This document shows, one piece after another, positions 45,204-53,390 of a stretch of DNA of 55,903 bases. The position numbers were made by a program, and so were the translations under genes. The notes under the pieces are model-generated. The model did not search any database, had not been told where the DNA came from, and saw only the letters and a program-made list of their open reading frames with translations. The DNA comes from Paragemmobacter ruber (GTDB lineage: Bacteria; Pseudomonadota; Alphaproteobacteria; Rhodobacterales; Rhodobacteraceae), in the NCBI RefSeq assembly GCF_009908315.1, contig NZ_JAAATW010000006.1, positions 1 to 55,903 of the forward strand. Reading direction: 5' to 3'. The first letter of the stretch is position 1, and each line of letters opens with the position of its first letter.

Positions 45204-46069
45204 CCCTTGCCACGCTCGCGCAGGTTCTGCAGCCCGCGCTTCGACACGGATATGCCGTCCCCGGCCTGGTCTGTCTGGGGTGGGAGGATATGCGCGCCTA
45301 CACCGACGCCGCGCAGGCCGAACAGGCCCCCCTGATCCTGCAGGCTGGCCCCGGCTGCCGCGCCCATACGCCGCTGCCCATCCTTGCCGCGATGTTCCGC
45401 CACCTCGCCGCCAGTGTGGATGTTCCGATCGTGGCCCATCTCGATCACGCCGAAAGCCTCGACGAATGCAAAGCCGCCCTTGATGCGGGTTTCACCTCCG
45501 TCATGTTCGATGGCTCTCGCCTGCCGCTGGAGGACAACATCGCCCGCACCGCCGATGTCGCCGCCCTCGCCCATGCGGCGGCCGCGTCCTGTGAAGGGGA
45601 GATCGGCTTCGTGGGCTATGCCGCAGGGGCCGCGTCCCTCGGCACCGATGCGGCAGAGGCCGCCCGTTTCGCCCGTGAAACCCGGATCGACGCGATGGCC
45701 GTCTCCATCGGCAATGTCCATCTTCAGACACAGCCCGGCACCGGGCTTGACCTTGACCGCCTTGCCGCGATCGAAAGGCGAACCGCCACCCCGCTCGTCA
45801 TACATGGCGGCTCTGGCGTACCGCCCGACCAGCGCGCCCACCTCGCCGCCCGCAGCCATATCTGCAAGTTCAACATCGGCACAGAGCTTCGGCAGGTCTT
45901 CGGCCGGTCCCTGCGCGACATCCTCGCCGCCCATCCCGATCGCTTCGACCGGATCGAGATCTTGCGCGAAACCGAACCGCCCCTCACCTCTGCCGCCCGC
46001 GCCGTGATCCAAAGCTTGGGCGCCTCGCATCGCGCCGCCCTCTCGGCTGGCCCGACGCGCCCAGCGTGA
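45200..46069 (+). CDS. iolJ: Class II aldolase, probable 6-phospho-5-dehydro-2-deoxygluconate aldolase
   Basis: This 289-aa protein is a class II (zinc) fructose-bisphosphate aldolase family member. Features are AHLDHAES (His80, catalytic Asp82, His83), VMFDGSRLPLEDNI, EGEIGFVG, the zinc His in GNVHLQTQPG and LVIHGGSG. Directly behind iolC-iolB it most likely cleaves the phosphorylated deoxyketogluconate to malonate semialdehyde and dihydroxyacetone phosphate. Tagatose-bisphosphate aldolase is the alternative family function. Confidence 0.85.
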   Translation: MTLATLAQVLQPALRHGYAVPGLVCLGWEDMRAYTDAAQAEQAPLILQAGPGCRAHTPLPILAAMFRHLAASVDVPIVAHLDHAESLDECKAALDAGFTSVMFDGSRLPLEDNIARTADVAALAHAAAASCEGEIGFVGYAAGAASLGTDAAEAARFARETRIDAMAVSIGNVHLQTQPGTGLDLDRLAAIERRTATPLVIHGGSGVPPDQRAHLAARSHICKFNIGTELRQVFGRSLRDILAAHPDRFDRIEILRETEPPLTSAARAVIQSLGASHRAALSAGPTRPA

Positions 46070-46462
46070 TCGCAGCATCGTCAGGCGCGTACGATGCTTT
46101 GACTGGCGGCCCGCAAAAGGCAATCGTTTCCGGCGCCTGTAAGCCACATCGCAACATCGGGCCACCCATCCGCCGAGGGCATTCTGCCCAATCGCCCCTC
46201 CGCCCTGTCACGCCAGCGCCCAATTGCGCCTTCGCCCTCTTTCGCATGGACGGCCAATTTACGCCCTTCCCCAACCCGCCCAATCATGCCTCCGCCCGGC
46301 CATGACTGCGCGCAGTCGCCCCCCCGCCCAGTTTCACCGCCATTACTCCGCCGCCCCATCACTCCGCCGCCCCAATACACAGCCACCCGATCACGCCGCC
46401 ACCCAGCTAGGCCTCTGGCCAGATTGGCCGTCGTGGTCAGCGCGCGCCGCCACGTTGCAGCA
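46070..46462. other. Low-complexity gene-free stretch with short repeats
   Basis: Convergent space between iolJ and the last chemotaxis gene. It is dominated by imperfect CGCCC/CCGCC words. The clearest repeat is two tandem copies of a 16-bp unit ACTCCGCCGCCCCATC at 46345-46374. No RNA gene or clear terminator is visible, and the open frames are composition artefacts. Confidence 0.5.
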
Positions 46463-46981
46463 TCAAGAAATGATCGCGGCCCCGTCCCTCCTTTGCGGGG
46501 GACAGGTTCCCACCGGGGCCAGCAGCCGCCGCTGCAGCGCAGAAACCGGGGTACAAGCACGCACCTGCGCCGCCGATAGACAGCCATCGCTATCCCCCCG
46601 CCCGGCGAGCAGGGCCAACACCTTGGCTAAACCTTCGGCCTCCTGCCGGATCTGATCCGCCAACTGCAAGTCTGCCACAAGCGCCGGCACCAGCGCCGCC
46701 GCCTCCGGCGCCCCCCCATCCGTGGCGCGCCCTGACGACTTCGCCCCCTCTTCGCCGCCTGGTTCGTCGGCGGTCCAATCCGGCGGCCATTTTCCGCCCC
46801 CTGCCCCGGATTGACGCCGCGCCGCGATCAAGGCCGCACCCAGCGCGGCGTCGAGCTTGCGCAGATCGGCGGCCTGCCGTTCCGCCTCTGCCGCACAAGC
46901 CGCCAGCAGGACCGCAGGCGCAATCTCCTGCGGCGCGTCGAACGGCTCTTCCGTCGGGCCGGCGCCATCCTCCACAAACAT
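46463..46981 (-). CDS. Helical protein with DxxxQ motif, possible CheZ/CheT-like phosphatase
   Basis: This 172-aa protein is the last gene of the chemotaxis operon; its ATG overlaps the cheY stop (TGATG). Two amphipathic helices are likely (about 20-58 and 97-127), separated by a Gly/Pro-rich linker. The second helix reads LVADLQLADQIRQEAEGLAK, with Asp109 and Gln113 in the D-x-x-x-Q spacing used by CheZ and CheT to dephosphorylate CheY-P (CheZ: DLTGQ). Position directly after cheY fits such a role. Overall similarity to CheZ is not evident, so the call rests on motif and context. Confidence 0.55.
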   Translation of the reverse strand: MFVEDGAGPTEEPFDAPQEIAPAVLLAACAAEAERQAADLRKLDAALGAALIAARRQSGAGGGKWPPDWTADEPGGEEGAKSSGRATDGGAPEAAALVPALVADLQLADQIRQEAEGLAKVLALLAGRGDSDGCLSAAQVRACTPVSALQRRLLAPVGTCPPQRRDGAAIIS

Positions 46982-47367
46982 CACAGCGCCCCGACAACCT
47001 TTTCGATACAGGACTTCAACCCAAGCGTCGTGAACGGCTTCGAGATGAAGTTGTTCATCCCCAGCTTGTGACCGCGCGAGATGATCTCGCGGTCGGGTCG
47101 GCCCGTCATCAGGATGAAACCGATCCGCTGCGTCGATGTGTTAAGCCGCAGCGCCTCAAGCAGCGACAGCCCGTCCATGCCGGGCATGTTGTAATCAGAC
47201 AGCACCAGATGCACCGGATTCGCCACCAGACGGCGCAATGCGGTTGCCCCGTCCTTCTCAAAGGCGATCTTCTGGATTCCCATCTCTTCCAGCGCCTGTT
47301 CGACAAGGCCGCGGCTGACGGTCATGTCATCCACCACCATGAGTGTCAGGGTGTTTCTTAACGGCAT
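46981..47367 (-). CDS. cheY: Chemotaxis response regulator CheY
   Basis: This 128-aa single-domain receiver has the acidic pair in LMVVDDMTVSR, the phosphoacceptor Asp in LVLSDYNMPGMDG, the Thr in LMTGRPD and the Lys in FISKPF, so it should accept phosphate from CheA. YNMPGMDG is typical of CheY that binds the flagellar switch. It is one of two CheY genes in the cluster and precedes the DxxxQ protein gene. cheR lies 12 bp upstream. Confidence 0.93.
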   Translation of the reverse strand: MPLRNTLTLMVVDDMTVSRGLVEQALEEMGIQKIAFEKDGATALRRLVANPVHLVLSDYNMPGMDGLSLLEALRLNTSTQRIGFILMTGRPDREIISRGHKLGMNNFISKPFTTLGLKSCIEKVVGAL

Positions 47368-47379
47368 CGGGGTTCCTCT

Positions 47380-48312
47380 CTAGGTTTCACCGACAGGAAA
47401 TGAGGGGCCGTCCTCGGCAAGGTTACGGTCCGTTCGGCGATAGCGCGTGATCCCGCAAGGTTCGAAGTAAGGATCAAGCCGGGGATCCATCCGCTCGGAA
47501 TGGCCAAGGAAAAGCTGCCCCTGCGGCAGGATCCGGCTGGAAAATCGCCGCCAAAGGCTGTGGCGTGTTTCGGCGTCGAAATAGATCACCACGTTGCGGC
47601 AGAAGACGATGTCGAACTGGCCGGTGAAGGGCCAGATGCCCAACAGATTCAACGGCTCAAACCGAATTAGGCTCCGCAAGTCGGACGATACGGCAAGCCG
47701 ACCGTCAGGTGTTTCTTGCAGATGTCGCCGCAGCGACACGGGCACATCCTGACCAAGGCTCGCCTGGTCGTAGATGCCCCGTCGCGCCGTCTCGATCACC
47801 TTCGCGTCGATATCCGTGGCGAGAATGCGCAGGTCCAGCTGCGTGATTTCGGGCGCACGGTCAACCAGCGTTGCCGCGATGCTATAGGGTTCTTGCCCTG
47901 TAGAGCATCCGGCCGACCATATCCGCACCCGCCCGCCCGCCCGCGCCCGCGCGACCAGCGCAAGTGCCATCTCCGAAAGCGCATCAAAATGATGCGGCTC
48001 GCGGAAAAAGCGCGTGACATTTGTCGTGATGGCCGAGATCAGCGCATGCCGCTCCTCCTCGCCTTCCACGCTGTCAAGCACACGGATATAGGCCGCAAAA
48101 TCCGTTAGCCCCAGATGACGCAACCGATGCGCCAGTCGCGAGATCAGCATGCTGCGTTTCGCCGCGCCGATCACAATCCCCGTTTCACGGTGGATGCGCT
48201 GGGTGATCGCCGCAAACTGTGCATCCGTCAAATCAGGGGGCGCGTCCACGCCCCGCAAAGGCCTGTCAGGAAGCGCGATCGTCATGGGGCGGAACACTGG
48301 GCACTCATCCAT
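47380..48312 (-). CDS. cheR: Chemotaxis protein methyltransferase CheR
   Basis: This 310-aa AdoMet-dependent enzyme methylates glutamates of chemoreceptors. The N-terminal helical domain (TDAQFAAITQRIHRETGIVIG, shown in part) is followed by TNVTRFFREPHHFD, the AdoMet loop WSAGCSTGQEPYSIA, LATDIDAKVIE and FCRNVVIYFD. No pentapeptide-binding extension is seen. The start is uncertain: the ATG at 48312 (22 nt after cheW) and another at 48285 both lack strong ribosome binding sites. Confidence 0.93.
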   Translation of the reverse strand: MDECPVFRPMTIALPDRPLRGVDAPPDLTDAQFAAITQRIHRETGIVIGAAKRSMLISRLAHRLRHLGLTDFAAYIRVLDSVEGEEERHALISAITTNVTRFFREPHHFDALSEMALALVARARAGGRVRIWSAGCSTGQEPYSIAATLVDRAPEITQLDLRILATDIDAKVIETARRGIYDQASLGQDVPVSLRRHLQETPDGRLAVSSDLRSLIRFEPLNLLGIWPFTGQFDIVFCRNVVIYFDAETRHSLWRRFSSRILPQGQLFLGHSERMDPRLDPYFEPCGITRYRRTDRNLAEDGPSFPVGET

Positions 48313-48334
48313 GGTGGAGAAACGAAACGCGGCA

Positions 48335-48805
48335 TCACGGCCTCTCTCCGGCGCGGGGGGGCAAGACCGCGGAAAGTTCCAGTTTGCGCAGCATGCGGCC
48401 ATCTTCCAATGTGATGACATTGCTGATGAAGGCCCGGGTCGTATCGCAGCCGATATCCGGAACCGGCTTCAGCTCGGCCTCGCCGACCCCGAGGATGTCA
48501 GACACAACATCAGCCATAAGCCCGACGGTCTGATGGCCGAAGGTCACAATCACCACAACGTGGCGCGGGGTTGGCTGGGTGTTTCCGAGGCCCAATCGCG
48601 CGGCAAGGTCGATCACAGCAACAACGTTGCCGCGCAGATTGATCACCCCCATCACATAAGGGGGCGCATGGGGCAGAACGGTGGTGGGCGTCCAGCCGCG
48701 AATTTCGCGGACCACGTTGATATCAATACAATAGTCCTGTTCGCCGATCCGAAAGGCTACGACGTCACTTTGGTCAGCGGTGGCTTGCAGAATGGTTTGG
48801 CGCAT
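48335..48805 (-). CDS. cheW: Chemotaxis coupling protein CheW
   Basis: This 156-aa adaptor links receptors to CheA. The CheW double barrel is plain: VVAFRIGEQDYCIDINVVREI, LPHAPPYVMGVINLRGNVVAVIDLAARLG and GLMADVVSDIL. It lies three bases after cheA, so the two are co-translated. Confidence 0.96.
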   Translation of the reverse strand: MRQTILQATADQSDVVAFRIGEQDYCIDINVVREIRGWTPTTVLPHAPPYVMGVINLRGNVVAVIDLAARLGLGNTQPTPRHVVVIVTFGHQTVGLMADVVSDILGVGEAELKPVPDIGCDTTRAFISNVITLEDGRMLRKLELSAVLPPRAGERP

Positions 48806-48808
48806 ATG

Positions 48809-50938
48809 TCATCCATGTGCAGAGAGGGGGCGGGCAGTCGGATCGCAGGAGGCGCTTTCAACAATCTCGCGCGGATCGATGATCAGCGCGATGCGCCCAT
48901 CACCCAGGATCGTTGCCGCCGAAATGCCATGAACGGCGCCATAATTGTTCTCGAGGCTCTTTATCACGACCTGCCTCTGGTCATGGATTGCATGAGCGGC
49001 CAGAGCAGCGTGCCGACCCTCATCCGTTTCCACCATGATCAGGACCGCGGCCTCAAGATCCGTGATCGGCGGATACCCAAAGCTTTCCGCCAGATCGACG
49101 ATCGGCACCAAAGTGCCACGATTGGCGACCACGCGACCGGTGCGACCCAGGGCATGGAGCTGCGAAGGGGTCGGCCGGATCGTTTCGGTGATGGAAGCGA
49201 GCGGCAGCACCATGATCTCATGCCCGACGCTGATCAACATCCCCTCCAGCACGGCAAGTGTCAGGGGCAAGGCAATCGTGAATGTTGTGCCTTCGCCCGG
49301 CGCCGACTGAATGGTGACACGCCCCCCGAGAGACTGGATTTCGCGCCGCACGACATCGAGACCGACGCCGCGCCCCGACAAGGCCGAGACTTCCTGTTTG
49401 GACGAAAAGCCCGGAAGAAAGAGCAGGTTGTCGATATCGGCAGGGGCAAGTTGCGTTCCCGCCGGGATCAGGCCACGCTCCTCTGCCACGTCGCGCACGC
49501 GTGCGCGGTCAATCCCGCCCCCGTCATCAGAAACCTCGATCACCACCCGGCCCGATCGATGCGCGGCCGAAAGTGTGATCACGCCTTGCGGCGCTTTTCC
49601 CGCAGCCGCGCGAACCGAAGGCGCTTCGATCCCGTGATCCACAGAGTTGCGCAGCATATGCGTCAGCGGATCAACCAGCCGCTCGATCACCGTTTTGTCG
49701 ACTTCGGTCGCCTCGCCCAGCATGATGAGACGCACTTGCTTTCCCGTTGCGTCACCGGCCTCGCGGACGATCCGCTCCATGCGCTGGAAAACCGGCCGCA
49801 AAGGCTGGGCGCGGATCGACATGACGCTTTCCTGAATACTGGCGGCAAGCTGCTTTATCCCGTCTAGGCTTGTGGACACATCGCTATGGTCGCGCAGCCC
49901 CGCACTGGCAACGGCCTGCGCCAACATCGCCTCCATGATCACCAGTTCTCCGATCTGATTGATCAGCCGATCCACCCGGTCGAGGTTGACGCGAATCGTC
50001 GTCGTCATCGGAAGCGCAGTCGCGCCGTTTTCGCCGGGTGGCGCTGGGACGGCGGCAGGTGCGGCAAACGGTTTGGGTTGAACGGAAGACGCAGCCTTTG
50101 GCGCAGAAACCTCGACCGCACGCAACGAAACCGCTTGGTCGGCGGGACCGGCAATCGTGACATCCCCTTCCGCCTTGGCCGGTGACGGGTTCGCCGCGAT
50201 CTTCACCTCTGCCAGATTTCCGACAAATTCGAAGATCGCCCCGATTTCCTCATGCGAGGCAAACGTCGAAAGCGTCACAGTCCATCGCAACCGCGGCCGC
50301 CCAAGATCCATGTCTGACAGAAGAGGCACCCCGGCAAGATCGGCCATGACCTGCACCTCACCCAGTTCCGCCAGCGCCCGCAGCAGGGCCGCAGGTTCAT
50401 GACCGCAGGCGAAAAGATCTGCCGTAGGCACAAGCGTAACAGAATAAACAGCGGGGCTCGAGCTTCCGCCACCCTCCGGCGCAGCCACGTCCGGCAATTC
50501 CAGCGGCAAGGGCTGGAAGTCAAATACGTCGTCTTCCGTGCCACCGCCCGGTCCGGCTTCGGCCATGAGGTCGAGTTCCATCAGAACGGCTGCCATCTGC
50601 GGTGGCTCGGCCCCGCCGTCGCGCGCAACGTCGATGAGATCTGACAACACGTCGTAGGCGCGCAGCAACGCCTGGACTGCCACAACCTCCATCGCCAGCT
50701 TGCCCGACCGCATCAAGTCGAGCACTGTTTCGAAAACATGGGCGAATTCGACCAGTGACGTCAGTCCGAAAGCCCCGCTCCCGCCCTTGATCGAATGAAC
50801 CGCCCGAAAAACCTCGTGCACCGTTTCCATGTCCGGCGGCGCATCGGGACGCGCCATCCTTCCCAGCCCCTCACCCATTTTGGACAGAAGGTCCTCGCAC
50901 TCTTCAAAGAACGTCGCGCGCAACGAAGCGATGCTCAT
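48809..50938 (-). CDS. cheA: Chemotaxis histidine kinase CheA
   Basis: This 709-aa kinase has all five CheA domains. P1 carries the phosphorylated His48 in VFRAVHSIKGGSGAFG. A P2-like region and a Pro/Ala linker follow. P3 dimerisation has RVDRLINQIGELVIMEAMLAQ. P4 ATPase has N-box MLRNSVDHGIE and G-box VSDDGGGID. P5 is a CheW-like domain starting about LEGMLISVGHEIMVLPL. Its N-terminus reads MSIASLRATFFEECEDLL; the start is one base after the cheY stop. It phosphorylates the two CheYs and probably not the degenerate CheB receiver. Confidence 0.97.
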   Translation of the reverse strand: MSIASLRATFFEECEDLLSKMGEGLGRMARPDAPPDMETVHEVFRAVHSIKGGSGAFGLTSLVEFAHVFETVLDLMRSGKLAMEVVAVQALLRAYDVLSDLIDVARDGGAEPPQMAAVLMELDLMAEAGPGGGTEDDVFDFQPLPLELPDVAAPEGGGSSSPAVYSVTLVPTADLFACGHEPAALLRALAELGEVQVMADLAGVPLLSDMDLGRPRLRWTVTLSTFASHEEIGAIFEFVGNLAEVKIAANPSPAKAEGDVTIAGPADQAVSLRAVEVSAPKAASSVQPKPFAAPAAVPAPPGENGATALPMTTTIRVNLDRVDRLINQIGELVIMEAMLAQAVASAGLRDHSDVSTSLDGIKQLAASIQESVMSIRAQPLRPVFQRMERIVREAGDATGKQVRLIMLGEATEVDKTVIERLVDPLTHMLRNSVDHGIEAPSVRAAAGKAPQGVITLSAAHRSGRVVIEVSDDGGGIDRARVRDVAEERGLIPAGTQLAPADIDNLLFLPGFSSKQEVSALSGRGVGLDVVRREIQSLGGRVTIQSAPGEGTTFTIALPLTLAVLEGMLISVGHEIMVLPLASITETIRPTPSQLHALGRTGRVVANRGTLVPIVDLAESFGYPPITDLEAAVLIMVETDEGRHAALAAHAIHDQRQVVIKSLENNYGAVHGISAATILGDGRIALIIDPREIVESASCDPTARPLSAHG

Positions 50939-50939
50939 G

Positions 50940-51308
50940 TCACAGGCCCAGCACGCGATTGATGGTGGAGACGAGGCGCGCATCTTCAAAGGGTTTTACG
51001 ATCCACCCTGTCGCGCCGGCCGAGCGCGCGCGCTCCTTCAAGTCAGAGCCGCTTTCCGTCGTCAGAACGAGGATCGGGACATGCGGATGCGTCGCGCTGG
51101 CGCGGACGCCTTCGATCACCCCAAACCCATCCAGCCGCGGCATGTTGATATCGGTGATCACAAGATGCGGATCGGCATCAGCCAGGCGCGCAAGGCCCTC
51201 CAAACCGTCTGCCGCCAGATGGATCTGGAAACCCTCCCCCGCGAGGGCGGAAGCCACCAGTCCCCGCATCGTCGGGCTGTCGTCGATGGCAAGGATGCGG
51301 ATCGTCAT
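50940..51308 (-). CDS. cheY: Chemotaxis response regulator CheY (second copy)
   Basis: This 122-aa receiver has ILAIDDSPTMRGLV, phosphoacceptor Asp in LVITDINMPRLDG, Thr in LVLTTESGSD and Lys in WIVKPFEDA. It differs from the CheY at 46981 and may act as a phosphate sink or have a separate target. Start ATG 51308 overlaps the STAS gene stop as ATGA. Confidence 0.94.
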   Translation of the reverse strand: MTIRILAIDDSPTMRGLVASALAGEGFQIHLAADGLEGLARLADADPHLVITDINMPRLDGFGVIEGVRASATHPHVPILVLTTESGSDLKERARSAGATGWIVKPFEDARLVSTINRVLGL

Positions 51309-51601
51309 GCCGCATCTCCCGTCTTTGCCGCCACACCAATCCACGGCGCATCCGGCGCAAGGCCCATCGCCTCACAGGCAGCGGCGTACCGCAACGAGGG
51401 GGCCTGAATTGCCAGCGTTTGCCCATCAGCTGACCACTGCCGCCCTGCCGCAATAAGCACTTCCATGGCGAGTGCGCCCATGACCTCAACTTCCGACGCG
51501 TCCAGATCCAGCCCATGACCACGACGTTCAAGCAGCGCCGCGGCCAAGGCAGCTGCAGCCGAACTGTCGAGCCTGTTTGGCAAAATGAAGCGTTCCGTCA
51601 T
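51305..51601 (-). CDS. STAS-domain protein
   Basis: This 98-aa protein is a single STAS (sulphate transporter/anti-sigma antagonist) domain: ILPNRLDSSAAAALAAAL, LDLDASEVEVMGALAMEVLIAAGRQW (shown in part) and LAIQAPSLRYAAACEAMGL. It is the first gene of the che operon, with GGGAGGTGCGA before the ATG. The normally phosphorylated Ser/Thr of anti-anti-sigma factors is at the VMGALA position here, so control by phosphorylation is doubtful. STAS genes occur at the head of several alphaproteobacterial che operons; the role is unknown. Confidence 0.85.
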   Translation of the reverse strand: MTERFILPNRLDSSAAAALAAALLERRGHGLDLDASEVEVMGALAMEVLIAAGRQWSADGQTLAIQAPSLRYAAACEAMGLAPDAPWIGVAAKTGDAA

Positions 51602-51828
51602 TCGCACCTCCCGCTGGCCAGCACATCAAGGCAATCAGGATCACAGCGACCGGTCCCGACACTGCTGATCCGATCCGTAAGGTGCACCGCCGTCCCTTAA
51701 CGGTTGGTTTCCGGCCATCGGCGCGACAGAGAAAATTTTCCGGATCAGGGCAAAGGACGGAAACCTTTCATTCATCGGGGCATGTGATCGTCTGCGGCAA
51801 ATTCGGTCATGGGCGGTGTAACTTGGCG

Positions 51829-52833
51829 GTGAAGCGAAACGATCTTCAGAATGTGCAAACGGTGCTGGTGGCAGACCCCGTCGCCAACCGACGCAGGAAG
51901 CTCGCCCAAACGAAGGGTCCCGTCAGGGCGATCGAAGCGGCCTCACTTCTCGAAGCCTATCCCATCGCAGAAGAGATGGTGCCCGCGATGATCGCCATAT
52001 CCACGGATTTTCTGGCCGAGCCAGAGCTTGAAGGTTTCTTGCGCCTCGCCAAGATGCTGGAAAGCCGCGCTTTTCTGTTCGGCACGGATGGACGCGGCCC
52101 TGCGACAGGGCTTGTCGGCGCAAACTTGCCCTGCCTCGCCGTACGTTCCGGGGACACCATCCACGATCTGATCGTCCGAATGGCGGATCCACGCCTGCAT
52201 CTGTCGGCGGCGGAGGGCGATCTGCGGATCCCGGAACTGATCCTCATCGGCGCGTCCACTGGGGGTGTGGCCGCGATCGAGACGGTTCTGAAGTCGTTCC
52301 CCGCGGATTGTCCGCCCACGCTCGTCGTCCAGCATATCCGAGATGGTTTCGTGCCCGGCCTCGTGCGACGGCTCGACAATGCCTGCCGACCGCACGTCGT
52401 CGCGGCCGTCGATGGCGCGCGGCTGACGCGCGGCACGGTCTACTTTGCGGCTGAGCCGACACATCACCTGACCGTCGCCGGCCGACCCGGCGCGCTTCGC
52501 TGCGCGCTGGTTGCCGCCCCCCCCTGCCACGGCCATCGCCCGGCCGTCGATCCGCTGTTTGATTCAGCCGTCGCCTGCGGGGATCGCGTCGCAGCGGCGT
52601 TGCTGACCGGGATGGGAACGGACGGCGCACTCGGTTTGGGCAGCTTGCACCAGGCAGGGGCCCATACCATCGCGCAGGATCGCGACAGCAGCGTCGTCTG
52701 GGGCATGCCGCGCGCGGCAATCGAGTCGGGCGCCGCCGGGGACGTTCTTCCCATCGACAGGATCGGCGGCGCGCTTCTCGCCGCGCGGCCCCGCCGCACG
52801 GCGGATCTCCATCTTCGAAGGGTGGTCCAATGA
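51829..52833 (+). CDS. cheB: Chemotaxis methylesterase CheB with degenerate receiver
   Basis: This about 334-aa protein removes methyl groups from receptors or deamidates them. The C-terminal esterase has the catalytic triad: Ser in LIGASTGGVAA, His in LVVQHIRDGF and Asp in LLTGMGTDGALG. The N-terminal 110 residues fit a receiver in length (VLVADPVANRRRKL at the start) but lack the second acidic residue and any DxxMP phosphoacceptor motif, so activation by CheA looks lost. The start is uncertain; I use a GTG at 51829, with GTG 51784 and TTG 51823 as alternatives. Stop overlaps cheD as ATGA. Confidence 0.88.
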   Translation: MKRNDLQNVQTVLVADPVANRRRKLAQTKGPVRAIEAASLLEAYPIAEEMVPAMIAISTDFLAEPELEGFLRLAKMLESRAFLFGTDGRGPATGLVGANLPCLAVRSGDTIHDLIVRMADPRLHLSAAEGDLRIPELILIGASTGGVAAIETVLKSFPADCPPTLVVQHIRDGFVPGLVRRLDNACRPHVVAAVDGARLTRGTVYFAAEPTHHLTVAGRPGALRCALVAAPPCHGHRPAVDPLFDSAVACGDRVAAALLTGMGTDGALGLGSLHQAGAHTIAQDRDSSVVWGMPRAAIESGAAGDVLPIDRIGGALLAARPRRTADLHLRRVVQ

Positions 52834-53357
52834 CATTTCCAGCCGCGGCTGACAGCCGTCTCGTTCACGTCATTCAGGGCGACCACCATGTTTCTGACGA
52901 CGCGGCTGTCATTCAGACGACGGTGCTTGGCTCCTGCATCGCTGCCTGCCTCTTCGATCCTGTCCGCAGGATCGGCGGAATGAATCATTTTCTTCTGCCG
53001 GATCAAGCAGGGGCAGGCGATATCCGACATGCCGGCGCCGCGATGGAACGCCTGGTCAACAGCCTGATCAAGCAGGGCGCGCAGCGCGGCCGCATGGAGG
53101 CCAAGCTGTTCGGCGGGGCGCGGATGCTGGCCGGTCTGCCGGATATCGGCCATCGCAACGGCGAAGCCGCCCTCTCCTTTCTGGCCAGCGAAGGGATCGC
53201 CCTCCGCGCCCAAAGCATCGGCGGCACTCAGGCCCGCCGCATCCGCTATTGGCCCGCCTCGGGCAAGGCCCTGCAGCTGTTGCTCGACAGGGCAGACGAC
53301 ATCCCGCTTCCCCCGCGTCCGGCGATCGCGGCGCATGGGTCTATCGAATTGTTCTGA
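52830..53357 (+). CDS. cheD: Chemoreceptor glutamine deamidase CheD
   Basis: This 175-aa enzyme deamidates receptor glutamines. The catalytic Cys is in TTVLGSCIAACLFDP and the His in GGMNHFLLPD, as in CheD families. KLFGGARMLAG and ALRAQSIGGTQARRI are further family segments. It is coupled to cheB and lies 33 bp before the receptor gene. Confidence 0.95.
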   Translation: MTFPAAADSRLVHVIQGDHHVSDDAAVIQTTVLGSCIAACLFDPVRRIGGMNHFLLPDQAGAGDIRHAGAAMERLVNSLIKQGAQRGRMEAKLFGGARMLAGLPDIGHRNGEAALSFLASEGIALRAQSIGGTQARRIRYWPASGKALQLLLDRADDIPLPPRPAIAAHGSIELF

Positions 53358-53390
53358 CAGCGGCCTCGCCCCTGTCCATGGAGGATCAAC

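Noticed and set aside
46345-46374. CRISPR-like or satellite repeat
   Set aside because: Only two tandem 16-bp units without unique spacers; low-complexity sequence explains it.
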